Below the pieces are notes generated by a model. The model searched no databases and was not told the origin of the DNA. It was given only the letters and a program-made list of their open reading frames with translations. Shown piece by piece: positions 1 to 8,587 of a stretch of DNA of 64,000 bases. The stretch comes from Colwellia sp. PAMC 20917 (GTDB taxonomy: Bacteria > Pseudomonadota > Gammaproteobacteria > Enterobacterales > Alteromonadaceae): the NCBI RefSeq assembly GCF_001767295.1, contig NZ_CP014944.1:4464001-4528000 (forward strand), read 5' to 3'. The stretch's first letter is position 1. Each line of letters opens with the position of its first letter. The position numbers and the translations under genes are program-made.

Positions 1-329
1 CTGCTAACCAATTAATTCAAAAGAAACTTGCCGATATGCAAACTGAGATAAGTCTTGGTCTACAAGGTTGCTTACAAATGGGACGGTTAATGGATGCGGA
101 TCAATGTCCGGTTGAATTAATTTCACTATTGAAACGTAATAATTGTGGTAAATCGCTTGATATTGCTCGTGTTGCACGTGATATGCACGGTGGCAATGGC
201 ATCAGTGATGAGTATGGGGTTATTCGCCATATGATGAATCTTGAAGCGGTTAATACCTATGAAGGTACCCATGATGTTCATGCCCTGATTTTAGGTCGTG
301 CCATTACCGGTTTACAAGCTTTTTGCTAA
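1..329 (+). CDS. gcdH: Glutaryl-CoA dehydrogenase, C-terminal part (cut by window edge)
   Basis: Only the last 108 codons are present; the frame is already open at base 3 and runs to the TAA at 327-329. The product would be the FAD-dependent acyl-CoA dehydrogenase that oxidatively decarboxylates glutaryl-CoA to crotonyl-CoA in lysine/tryptophan breakdown. The visible part is the C-terminal helical domain, with the [19 protein letters not shown] stretch and the [20 protein letters not shown] end typical of this subfamily; the [15 protein letters not shown] tail distinguishes it from fatty-acyl dehydrogenases. The catalytic Glu sits in the EGTHD motif. The stop codon shares a base with the ATG of the following CoA-transferase, so the two are probably translated together. 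Confidence 0.9.
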   Translation, partial: ANQLIQKKLADMQTEISLGLQGCLQMGRLMDADQCPVELISLLKRNNCGKSLDIARVARDMHGGNGISDEYGVIRHMMNLEAVNTYEGTHDVHALILGRAITGLQAFC

Positions 330-1570
330 TGACAGATACTCCTAAAAACGTAAACCCTCCATCGGCATTAGCAGGTATCAAGGTAGTCGATTTAAGCCGG
401 ATACTTGCGGGGCCTTGGGCCTCGCAAATGCTCGCTGATCTGGGGGCTGAGGTGATAAAAGTTGAACGGCCAAAAGTAGGTGATGACACCCGCTTTTGGG
501 GACCTCCTTTTGTAAAATCCCAAACAACCAGTCAACCGCCACAAGCGGCGTACTTTCATTGTGCTAATCGCAACAAGAAATCTATTGCCATTGATATTCA
601 ATGTCAGCAAGGTCAACAGATCATTAAAGATTTAGTGGCGCAGTCAGACGTTTTTATTGAAAACTTTAAAGTCGGTGATTTAGCTAAATATGGATTAGAT
701 TATGCAGAGTTGAAAAAAATTAATCCTAATTTGGTGTATTGTTCAATTACTGGCTATGGGCAAACGGGTCCTTATGCTCACAAACCCGGTTACGATGCCA
801 TGATACAAGGCGAGGGTGGCCTGATGAGTATTACCGGTGAACAGCAAGGCAGTCCAATGAAGGTTGGGGTTGCAGTCGTAGATATTATGACTGGGCTATA
901 TAGCTGTAACGCTATATTAGCCGCTCTTATGGCTAGGCATCAAACCAAGTGTGGTCAATATATTGATATGGCTTTACTTGATGTTCAAACAGCAATGCTG
1001 GCTAATCAAGCGATGAATTACTTAACCACTAATGAAAACCCACCTCGATTAGGTAATGCACACCCAAACATTGTGCCCTATCAAACGTTCACCACCCAAG
1101 ACGGTGACTTAATTTTAGCCATTGGCAATGACAGCCAATTTTCAAGGTTTTGTCATTTGTGTCAGCTAAACGAGTTTGCAGCAGACGACCGCTATAGCAC
1201 GAATGCTCAACGGGTTCTTCATCGAGACGATGTGGTGTCGACATTGGCTAAAAAAATTAAGACACAAACAACGCAGTGGTGGATAGCGCAACTTGAATTG
1301 ATATCAGTACCTTGTGGACCGGTAAATACTCTAGAACAAGTATTTGACCATCCTCAAATAAAACACCGAGCTATGGTTAAGCAACTGCCAAATGATGATG
1401 GCGACTTAATCGATGTTGTGGCATCACCCATTAATCTGTCGGCGACACCTTTGCAATACCATAGTGCAGCACCCGAATTAGGACAGCATACCTACTTTGT
1501 TTTAAAGGATATGCTTAACTATGATGATGCCATTATCTCAAGTGCTTTTGAGCAAGGTGTTGTTGCTTAG
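329..1570 (+). CDS. CaiB/BaiF (class III) CoA-transferase, probably succinyl-CoA:glutarate CoA-transferase
   Basis: A 413-residue family III CoA-transferase. The N-terminus has the Rossmann-type stretch GIKVVDLSRILAGPWASQ and LGAEVIKVERP, followed by RNKKSIAID, the catalytic Asp region around DVFIENFKVGDL, and the family signature GYGQTGPYAHKPGYD. Length is normal for the family. I chose the ATG at 329, which overlaps the gcdH stop as TAATG; a TTG two codons upstream (323) is also in frame but unnecessary. Coupling to glutaryl-CoA dehydrogenase suggests it activates glutarate to glutaryl-CoA, as mammalian SUGCT does. Substrate is inferred from context, not from residues. Confidence 0.85.
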   Translation: MTDTPKNVNPPSALAGIKVVDLSRILAGPWASQMLADLGAEVIKVERPKVGDDTRFWGPPFVKSQTTSQPPQAAYFHCANRNKKSIAIDIQCQQGQQIIKDLVAQSDVFIENFKVGDLAKYGLDYAELKKINPNLVYCSITGYGQTGPYAHKPGYDAMIQGEGGLMSITGEQQGSPMKVGVAVVDIMTGLYSCNAILAALMARHQTKCGQYIDMALLDVQTAMLANQAMNYLTTNENPPRLGNAHPNIVPYQTFTTQDGDLILAIGNDSQFSRFCHLCQLNEFAADDRYSTNAQRVLHRDDVVSTLAKKIKTQTTQWWIAQLELISVPCGPVNTLEQVFDHPQIKHRAMVKQLPNDDGDLIDVVASPINLSATPLQYHSAAPELGQHTYFVLKDMLNYDDAIISSAFEQGVVA

Positions 1571-1605
1571 TGGTAAAAACCAGCAAAGCTTAGCGGTTAT
1601 CTTAC

Positions 1606-2427
1606 TTATTTCTCTTTAACGGAGCTGGTCGGATAACCAAAGAGTACCTTCAGTTTTGCTTTCATGCCTTTACTGGTCAACATACTGTTTATTAAATAAT
1701 GCCATTGATGAAAGGTAATTGTCAGTGGGTTATTACTATGCAGTTGTCCAACAATACCGTATTTACAAGGTTTTTCTGATTCTTCTTCGGCAAAGGTGCC
1801 AAATAATTTATCCCAAATAATCAGTACTCCAGCAAAATTTTTATCCAGGTAACCCGCATTTATTGCATGGTGAACCCTGTGATGCGATGGGGTATTAAAG
1901 ACTTTTTCGAACCACCCTAACTTATTCACAACTTGAGTGTGGACAAAAAATTGATAAGCTAAATTAAGTGCGACTACAGTAAATACGGTAATGGGGTCAA
2001 AACCTAGTAATATCATCGGCAACCAAAATAGCCACATACCGGCAAGCGGATACATTAAGCTCTGTCTAAAGGCGGTAGTAAAGTTCATTTTGGTCGAACT
2101 ATGATGAACCACATGCGCGGCCCATAACCAATGAATATGGTGCGATGCCTTATGAAACCAATAATACAAGAAGTCTTGCAAGATAAAGGCGCCAAAAATA
2201 CTGATAGGGGTTAGCGCTATATCAAATAATCGATAATCATAAAGCCAATAAAAAAAGGGCATTAAAATCAGTAAGGCGATAGCATCTGCACCTTGATGCA
2301 TCAGAGCTAGTGCCGTGTTGGCGAAGCTGTCTTTGATATCGTAATAGCGGCGATATTTAATAAATTCTAACGTAACAAAAATAATAAAGACTGGGCTTAG
2401 CGCCAGTAAAATAATTTCTATAGACAT
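1606..2427 (-). CDS. Sterol desaturase / fatty acid hydroxylase family membrane oxygenase
   Basis: A 273-residue integral-membrane di-iron oxygenase. Hydrophobic helices lie near residues 5-22, 50-65, 75-95 and 125-160. The clustered histidine motifs that bind the two irons are visible: DFLYYWFHKASHH, HVVHHSS and NTPSHHRVHHAIN. Members hydroxylate or desaturate lipid or sterol-like substrates at the cytoplasmic membrane; the substrate here cannot be told. The ATG at 2427 follows an AAGGTG ribosome-binding site and overlaps the end of the upstream SRPBCC gene by 10 bases, so the pair forms a minus-strand operon. The AraC regulator at 2980 is transcribed divergently. Confidence 0.88.
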   Translation of the reverse strand: MSIEIILLALSPVFIIFVTLEFIKYRRYYDIKDSFANTALALMHQGADAIALLILMPFFYWLYDYRLFDIALTPISIFGAFILQDFLYYWFHKASHHIHWLWAAHVVHHSSTKMNFTTAFRQSLMYPLAGMWLFWLPMILLGFDPITVFTVVALNLAYQFFVHTQVVNKLGWFEKVFNTPSHHRVHHAINAGYLDKNFAGVLIIWDKLFGTFAEEESEKPCKYGIVGQLHSNNPLTITFHQWHYLINSMLTSKGMKAKLKVLFGYPTSSVKEK

Positions 2428-2882
2428 ACTCTGTCACCTTTAAAGTGTAACGCTAATTTTTTAAGTGCTTGCACTAAATCTTTTCTAATAAAAAAAGCCA
2501 GTATAAAGCTCGGTAACCACCAGGGGGCTTTGCAGCTAATATGGTAGGTAACTTCAGTGGTTGCGGGAATGCGACTATCTTTAGCCAAGTCTTTTTCATT
2601 AAAATAAATGTCGCCTCGATGCTCTGCAACGGGTTTATTACCTATTATTTGATAACTTATATGGTGATGGTCAGCGCTAATAATACGCTCGGCAAATTGA
2701 ATGCCACTGATTTTTATTTGCCTAATAGCACCTTTGCCACCTTTTAGTTCATCTTTATTTTGTGGTTTAATCAGGCTAAAAGTTGCATCAAAAAAACGAC
2801 TTAATTGTTGGTGCTCTAGCAAGGTCTCGCAAATTTGTTGCGGTGTTGCATTAATATTCTGTTTTAAGGTTATTGAGATCAT
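2418..2882 (-). CDS. SRPBCC (START/polyketide cyclase-like) family protein
   Basis: About 154 residues. The pattern MISITLKQNINATPQQICETLLEHQ is a typical start of a helix-grip SRPBCC fold (strand, then helix after PQQI), followed by alternating strands with GGKGAIRQIKISG and AERIISADHHHISYQI. The C-terminus carries a tryptophan-rich hydrophobic patch (APWWLPSFILAFFI), which suggests membrane contact. The fold binds hydrophobic ligands; no catalytic function can be assigned. I prefer the ATG at 2882; a GTG at 2897 is also in frame. It overlaps the sterol-desaturase-like gene, so it may present or receive the lipid substrate of that enzyme (inference). Confidence 0.7.
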   Translation of the reverse strand: MISITLKQNINATPQQICETLLEHQQLSRFFDATFSLIKPQNKDELKGGKGAIRQIKISGIQFAERIISADHHHISYQIIGNKPVAEHRGDIYFNEKDLAKDSRIPATTEVTYHISCKAPWWLPSFILAFFIRKDLVQALKKLALHFKGDRVCL

Positions 2883-2979
2883 AGTTACCACCACCACTCT
2901 TGATAATTACCACTAGTATAAAAAAAACTTCCGTGGCAGACTTGCTTATTGATGACCATTTTTTAGCTTTAGGTGACAA

Positions 2980-3987
2980 ATGACCACGTTGGCCGATCAT
3001 TATTATACAAGTTGCCTTGATTACCTTGAAACGCTTGGCTTAGAGAGTCAAAGCGTTTTGTCGGCGATACACTTTGATGAATACGCTAATAAGCAAGCAC
3101 AACAGTTAGCGCCTCGCATTAGTTTAGGCAGTTATAATGCACTGCTTGATTATGCGCAACAGACTTTAAATGAGCCAATTTTTGGATTTAAACTAGGTCA
3201 GCAAATCAGAGCCGCCGATTTTGGTGTGCTGGGTTATCTCATCGAATCGAGTAATAATTTAGCAAGCGCAATTTCATCGCTGTTAATTTATGACCGTTTG
3301 GTCGCCGATATCGGCAAGGCTGAATTTGAACAACAAGAAGATATCGCTATTATTCGTTGGTTGCCAGACGCAAGTTGCAGCCCGCAGGCTATTTTACGTA
3401 ATATGACGGCTTGGGTTAGTGTTATTCGCCAATTGCTTAACTCCCAGCTTTCACCTAGTTATATTTTTTTTACTGAGTCTTGGCCTGATATTGAAATAAA
3501 GAGACTCGCTGATTGGTTCAACTGCCCGATTAAAACTAATGCACAATATAATCAAATTATCTTTCCTAGTAGCTATTTAGCACTGCCTTTTAAAACTGAT
3601 AACGCCGCTATTAATTTAGCACTTAAACAAGTATCGGCGCAGCAATTGTCAGGTTTTAAAAGCCAGCAGCGCTTAGCCGAGAAAATAAGCCATCTCTTGA
3701 TGGCTAAAAATGATTTGGACGACTGCAATTTAATACGCACAGCAAGTGCTTTAAACATGACAGTTCGAACGGTGCAACGTCAGTTAAAACAACAACAGAC
3801 CTCGTTTGCTTATTTACTTGAAAGCGAACGCAAAAGGCGGTTACAAGACTATATGGGCAAATACCCCTTAGGTACTATCGCCTTAAAACTTGGTTTTAAC
3901 GATCAAAGTTCTTTTAATCGCGCATTTAAACGTTGGTATGGTTGCAGCCCTTTGTATTACTTAAAATATAAATTAATTAAAACATAA
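2980..3987 (+). CDS. AraC family transcriptional regulator
   Basis: A 335-residue regulator with the OruR/ArgR-type layout. An N-terminal ligand-binding domain (about residues 20-205, including PIFGFKLGQQIRAADFGVLGYL) precedes two helix-turn-helix motifs at roughly residues 235-330. The second HTH shows the classic LGFNDQSSFNRAFKRWYGCSPL signature, in which F-N-R-A-F-K-R-W and G-S-P are diagnostic. The ATG has AGGTG eight bases upstream. It is divergent from the SRPBCC/desaturase pair, which makes those two genes the likeliest target (inference). Effector unknown. Confidence 0.88.
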   Translation: MTTLADHYYTSCLDYLETLGLESQSVLSAIHFDEYANKQAQQLAPRISLGSYNALLDYAQQTLNEPIFGFKLGQQIRAADFGVLGYLIESSNNLASAISSLLIYDRLVADIGKAEFEQQEDIAIIRWLPDASCSPQAILRNMTAWVSVIRQLLNSQLSPSYIFFTESWPDIEIKRLADWFNCPIKTNAQYNQIIFPSSYLALPFKTDNAAINLALKQVSAQQLSGFKSQQRLAEKISHLLMAKNDLDDCNLIRTASALNMTVRTVQRQLKQQQTSFAYLLESERKRRLQDYMGKYPLGTIALKLGFNDQSSFNRAFKRWYGCSPLYYLKYKLIKT

Positions 3988-4086
3988 GCTTATTCTTCTG
4001 GGGGTCGCTAGATAAGCCCCAGCAGGTAATGATATTTGTGATCATTATTATCAGTTAGAAATTAAAAGTTAGCAGTAAAAATAAAA

Positions 4087-4120
4087 AACGGCTTTGAATT
4101 AAATCAAAGCCGTTCTATTT
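4087..4120. terminator. Bidirectional intrinsic terminator
   Basis: An 11-bp stem (AACGGCTTTGA at 4087-4097 pairing with TCAAAGCCGTT at 4104-4114) and a 6-base loop. It is preceded by an A-run and followed by a near-continuous T-run, so it can stop both the AraC transcript from the left and the TonB-receptor transcript from the right. Confidence 0.9.
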
Positions 4121-4160
4121 TTTTATACAAAACTGTTATTAACAGTTTTACCGATTGGTA

Positions 4161-7100
4161 TTAGAACTTGTAGTTAATACCTACCTTCATTTGCCAACCA
4201 GATGAGCCTAATACTGTTCGATCGTAACTGCGAGTATCTGAGCCATTATAAACTTTATCTATTATATATTTGCCATCACCATCTAAACCACCAAAATCAT
4301 AAATAGCTTGCTGTGGAAAGCTCATTCGCTTTTCAACACCCCAGTCATCATTTAACATGTTAGCAAAGTTGTTGACCATCAAGAATACTTCACCTTTATG
4401 ACCTTCTGCAAAACCTGGGATCTGTTGCTTAATGCTGAGATCCATTGTTGTTACCCAAGGTTGTGTGCCAGTATTACGGTCAAGAATTTCACCTCGTTCG
4501 CTAATACCTGCTCGGTCTAAGAGCGCTTCTAACTCGTTCCACTTTATTCCTGAATCGGTCCAATTTACATTTGGATCCTCAGCACCTGTTGGAATGTACG
4601 CTAAGTAAGCCGAGTTAGAATAAAAGTCGCGAGTATCACCTAAGTCTTCATCTCGATAGTTGCCTGTTACCCAGCTAAATGGGCGGCCTGAACGACGTTC
4701 AAAGAATAAGTTGATATTGGTTTTATAACCGGCAAAAAACTCAGTTTCATAGCCTAAGTTAATTTTTAGGTTATGCTCAACTTCATAATTACCACGAGCA
4801 ACAAAATCAAGATTACGGCTTTTAACAACATTATGTTTGTAGTTACTTTGTGCGCGTGATGATGAGCCAGCGTGATTTTCTTCGATATCTTGATGAGCGT
4901 AAGACATGGTCATACTTAAGCCATTGTCCCAACGCTTTGCTAACGCTGTTGAAAAGATAATAGAGCGACCATTGCCTTGAGCGTTAGTCATTTGAATATC
5001 AAAGTTATCCTCTACATCACCGGTGTAACGGCTTTCATAGATTAGACGTTCACCATCAGCAGCGGTAATAGGATAAAGTAATGCGGTATTCTTCCAAACA
5101 GCTTCATTTTCTTTAACATGGTACATCAATTCTGTTGACCAGTTAAAGTTTTCGCCTAAGCCATCAATGTCAAAAGTGTAATCTGCGGCAATGCGGCTAC
5201 GCCAACTTGAAGGAAGTTTGAAATTCGGGTCAGTATAGTTTGTACTACCAGCGCCTTTTTCAAGCGAACTGATTATTTCGCTAGGAACATTGAAGTCAAT
5301 CTCAACAAGTCTATCTTGATAATAATCGTCAACCACTTTACTTGATGCAGCAACCAGCGTAATACCGTCATTTTGAAATGGGTTGTTATACCAAACATTT
5401 GGGATACCACCTTGGAAACGACCAATACCCGCAGAAAGTGTTAGTTTTTCAGAGAATATCCATTCAATATTAACCCGTGGTAAAATAATATCTAAACCGT
5501 CAAGATTTTCCTGGTTAGTGTAACCGTAAGTTTCTTGAAATTTGCTATTAAGTGTTGGTTTGTCGCTTGATGATAATCGTTCATAACGAACACCTGCAGT
5601 AACATTGATATCGTCTGTTAGATCGAAGTTGTCTTCAATATAAAAGGATAGTTGGCTACGTGAAACGTCGTAAGCAAGGTCTTGAGTATCGCCGGTATAT
5701 GAATTTTGATAAGTAAATTCACCGTATCTAGCTAAATCACGTGCGGCAAAATCTTTAAAGCTTGCAAATTCCCAAGAGCCTAATGAATTAGCCCCAAATA
5801 AGTTGTATAAGTTTAAATCTTCATATTGGAGACCAAAATTAATTTCATGGTCATCCATCAAGTAAGTCGCATCTAACGACAATGTCAGGTTTTGAGTGGC
5901 TGATTCATTGGCGTGACGGAACTGGTCTTGTCCAAAAACAAACTGTGGACCACGATATTCTGTAATAGCGGTGATTTCACCGATGTCGCTATTAGTATTA
6001 CTATCTGTTGCAACATCTTTGTAGCTTATGCCCATTTCAGTACTGAAGTCATTAGTCCAGTCTGAATAAATTTTAGTGGCGAAGTTATTAAATGTAGTTG
6101 CATAAGTATAGCGGTTTGATGCCATGCTAACGGTTGTACCACCGGTACCGGCATTACGCTCATCTTGATCATCTTGCCATTGGTAGGTGAAATCAAGTCG
6201 GTGATCATCATTGATGTTCCAGCTTAATTTAGCTAATAACGTTTCATTGGTGTCTTCTTGATCGCCACCTAAAGAATCAGTGCGGCCATAAACATCACCT
6301 AAAATTGTATTGAAGTCATCAAATTGCTCTTGAGAAATATCGTATTCATGGGTAGCGCCGCTACCTTGGAAACCATAATCCATGGCCAATTCACTAGACC
6401 AGTTACTATAGTTAACAAAGAAAAATAGTTTGTCTTCTATAATAGGGCCGCCAACGTTAAAACCAAAACGTGATTGTGTTTTAATAGGGGCAACCGTTTT
6501 AGTAACAAATGTTTGATGGTCATCATCATCTAATATATTACGTACTCTGGGGTTCTTTTTATCGACGTCTGAATCACTATAATAAACTTCAGTTGCTATA
6601 TCGATTGTTTGAACATCACCAGCCATGTCCGGTGTTGAAGTTTCTGCAAAACCTGAAAATTTAAATTCATTAGATCCTGATTTAGTAACCGCATTAATGG
6701 TACCACCACCAAAGTTGCCTTTTTGTGCTGAAAATGGTGACACATCGACTGATATTTGCGCAATAGCATCTAACGATATTGGCGGTTGCTCTGTTGGGTA
6801 GCCACCATAGTTAAGTCCAAAGTCATCATTTTGGCCAATACCATCAACGGTTAAGCTGTTTGAACGTGGGTTACCACCAGCAATAATTAACTCGCCGTTA
6901 CCGTTGATACTTGCTAATGGGTTTAAACGGGCAATGTCTTTAATATCGCGGTTAAAGCTTGGCGTATTCTGGATAAGCTCTGCTCCAAAAATACTGCTTG
7001 AACCACCTGATTTCTGAAGAAAACTTGAGCCTGTTACTTGAATACGTTCAATATTATCTGCTTGTAGTTGTTGGCTAATACGATGGGTATCACCAAGATT

Positions 7101-7400
7101 AAGAAAAATATTATCTAAAGTTGTATCACTGTAAGTGTCTGAATCAATAATAACAGTATAAGGACCACCAACACGTAAACCTTTAGCGGTAAAGGTACCT
7201 GTGGCATTTGTCATAAACTCACGGCTGGTTTTTGAAGGCTCATGAATAACGGTGATTTTAACATTACTAGCGGCTTCGCCCGTAGGGCTTAGAATTTTAC
7301 CTCGCATTGAAGATGAGGTATCTGCAGCCATTGCAGAAGTCGATAAACCAACAGCGATTACAATCGCACTGGCTATTTTTGAAAGTCTTAGTTTGTTCAT
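4161..7400 (-). CDS. Oar-type TonB-dependent receptor with N-terminal carboxypeptidase-regulatory-like domain
   Basis: A roughly 1079-residue outer-membrane receptor. A signal peptide (MNKLRLSKIASAIVIAVG, cleaved near SAMA-AD) is followed by a carboxypeptidase-regulatory-like beta domain (residues about 30-105, GKILSPTGEAASNVKITV), a plug domain (about 115-240, with NPRSNSLTVDGIGQNDDF and GGGTINAVTKSGSN), and a long beta-barrel ending in the terminal aromatic KVGINYKF. I chose the ATG at 7400 because it starts the signal peptide and has AGGGA upstream; an earlier in-frame start at 7436 would spoil the signal. Two 18-bp RutR-like palindromes lie upstream (7609-7649) and one overlaps a predicted -35. 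That promoter context suggests uptake of nucleosides, nucleotides or oligonucleotides; the substrate is inference. Confidence 0.92.
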   Translation of the reverse strand: MNKLRLSKIASAIVIAVGLSTSAMAADTSSSMRGKILSPTGEAASNVKITVIHEPSKTSREFMTNATGTFTAKGLRVGGPYTVIIDSDTYSDTTLDNIFLNLGDTHRISQQLQADNIERIQVTGSSFLQKSGGSSSIFGAELIQNTPSFNRDIKDIARLNPLASINGNGELIIAGGNPRSNSLTVDGIGQNDDFGLNYGGYPTEQPPISLDAIAQISVDVSPFSAQKGNFGGGTINAVTKSGSNEFKFSGFAETSTPDMAGDVQTIDIATEVYYSDSDVDKKNPRVRNILDDDDHQTFVTKTVAPIKTQSRFGFNVGGPIIEDKLFFFVNYSNWSSELAMDYGFQGSGATHEYDISQEQFDDFNTILGDVYGRTDSLGGDQEDTNETLLAKLSWNINDDHRLDFTYQWQDDQDERNAGTGGTTVSMASNRYTYATTFNNFATKIYSDWTNDFSTEMGISYKDVATDSNTNSDIGEITAITEYRGPQFVFGQDQFRHANESATQNLTLSLDATYLMDDHEINFGLQYEDLNLYNLFGANSLGSWEFASFKDFAARDLARYGEFTYQNSYTGDTQDLAYDVSRSQLSFYIEDNFDLTDDINVTAGVRYERLSSSDKPTLNSKFQETYGYTNQENLDGLDIILPRVNIEWIFSEKLTLSAGIGRFQGGIPNVWYNNPFQNDGITLVAASSKVVDDYYQDRLVEIDFNVPSEIISSLEKGAGSTNYTDPNFKLPSSWRSRIAADYTFDIDGLGENFNWSTELMYHVKENEAVWKNTALLYPITAADGERLIYESRYTGDVEDNFDIQMTNAQGNGRSIIFSTALAKRWDNGLSMTMSYAHQDIEENHAGSSSRAQSNYKHNVVKSRNLDFVARGNYEVEHNLKINLGYETEFFAGYKTNINLFFERRSGRPFSWVTGNYRDEDLGDTRDFYSNSAYLAYIPTGAEDPNVNWTDSGIKWNELEALLDRAGISERGEILDRNTGTQPWVTTMDLSIKQQIPGFAEGHKGEVFLMVNNFANMLNDDWGVEKRMSFPQQAIYDFGGLDGDGKYIIDKVYNGSDTRSYDRTVLGSSGWQMKVGINYKF

Positions 7401-7608
7401 TTTATATTTGTTCCCTAAGTTTTTAAAAAGAACCAACGTTATTCTGTAACATTTTCATTGAAATATCAGTGATCCGTTAGTTCAGATAATCTCTATAAAA
7501 TAATCAACGTTTCAAATAATTATTTTTACTCTTAGCTTTATTTAGCAATATATTTTCAATATCGAGCAGCATTTTTCTTCTATAGAGTCATCATTAAAAT
7601 AATACTAT

Positions 7609-7626
7609 CTTGTCACATGTGTCAAG
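7609..7626. promoter_or_regulatory. RutR-like operator A1 (variant CAC/GTG core)
   Basis: CTTGTCACATGTGTCAAG is palindromic at 16 of 18 positions. On the minus strand it contains TTGACA (7625-7620), followed after 18 bases by TATTTT (7601-7596): a plausible -35/-10 pair for the TonB-receptor gene. It has the same TGAC/GTCA arm geometry as sites B, C1 and D1. Binding by the local RutR-like TetR protein is inferred. Confidence 0.72.
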
Positions 7627-7631
7627 TTTAT

Positions 7632-7649
7632 CTTGACCAATTGGACAAG
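7632..7649. promoter_or_regulatory. RutR-like operator A2 (canonical CCA/TGG core)
   Basis: CTTGACCAATTGGACAAG matches the E. coli RutR consensus TTGACCAnnTGGTCAA at all but one base (a single T-to-A change in the right arm). Its start lies 23 bp from the start of A1, about two helical turns, so dimers could bind on the same face. It lies upstream of the predicted receptor -35. Confidence 0.72.
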
Positions 7650-7741
7650 AAAATACTATTTTAAATAATAGTAACATAAACAATGAAACCAAAAGTAGGA
7701 TTAATCATGTTGCCACGTAAAAAATTAACTAATGCTATGTT

Positions 7742-8344
7742 TCCTTTGGGCAAGGAGAAGATGGTCCAACGCATCAACCGATAGAACAGCTAACCAATTT
7801 ACGCACTACACCTAACCTAACAACTTGGCGTCCTTGTGATGCCACTGAATCAGCTGTTGCTTGGAAAATGGCGGTTAAAAATCAAAAAGCACCGAGTGCA
7901 TTAATTTTTTCACGTCAAAATTTATCAGCCATACCCCGCAATGAATCACAGTTAGCAAATATTGAAAAAGGTGCTTACGTACTAGCCACTTGTCAAGGGA
8001 CACCTGAGGTTATCTTAATTGCGACGGGCTCTGAAGTAGAACTTGCTTTAGATGCTGGCAAAGTACTGACCGCGCAAGGACAAAGAGTACAAGTTGTTTC
8101 TATGCCATCAACCAATATATTTGATGCGCAAAGTAGCGATTATAAAGAAGAAGTACTGCCAGCCGCTGTGACTAAACGTGTTGCTATTGAAGCCGCCCAT
8201 AGCGATTTTTGGAGAAAGTATGTCGGTTTAAGTGGCGGCGTTGTCGGTCTTAGTCGTTTTGGAGAGTCAGCACCGGGCAAAGTGTTAATGGAGTACTTTA
8301 ATTTCACTGTTGATGAGGTTGTTAAAACGGTTAAAGCCTTGTAA
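7742..8344 (+). pseudogene. tkt: Transketolase C-terminal fragment
   Basis: About 200 codons that match the last third of transketolase: [71 protein letters not shown]. The fragment covers part of the pyrimidine-binding domain and the C-terminal domain. The thiamine-diphosphate/metal-binding N-terminal domain and roughly 450 residues are missing. The homologous frame opens after a TAA at 7730-7732; no proper start or ribosome-binding site precedes it, and the first internal ATG is at 7868. It cannot be an active transketolase. It lies just downstream of operators A1/A2 and divergent from the TonB receptor, so the intact gene may once have been a regulon member (inference). Confidence 0.88.
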
Positions 8345-8359
8345 TGATAGTTTAAAAGT

Positions 8360-8400
8360 AATGCCACAGCCGTTAGATAAGAAGTTCACGCTGTGGTATT
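8360..8400 (+). terminator. Hairpin after the transketolase remnant
   Basis: An 11-bp stem with one G-T pair (AATGCCACAGC at 8360-8370 against GCTGTGGTATT at 8390-8400) enclosing a 19-base loop. There is no strong T-run, so it is at best a weak terminator left from the intact gene. Confidence 0.45.
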
Positions 8401-8587
8401 AATATACAATCTGCATTATTACTTTTTGTTATTTGTTGACTACTTGGTTAAGATTATTTATCTTGGTGTCGTGTCAAATTTGCACTGCATTTGTGTACGT
8501 TTTATTCGGGTATTATTACGGAGCTATAAGCATTATGGAAAATATAGGGAGTGTTACCATTATTTAATAAAAACATAAGGTATATAA

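Noticed and set aside
8461-8490. GGTGTCGTGTCAA upstream of the secreted endonuclease I as another RutR-like site
   Set aside because: Only one half-site; there is no symmetric partner at the right distance.
8393-8578. A 61-codon plus-strand frame before the endonuclease I gene
   Set aside because: Hydrophobic, unlike a known protein, no ribosome-binding site, and it spans the hairpin and promoter area; probably chance.
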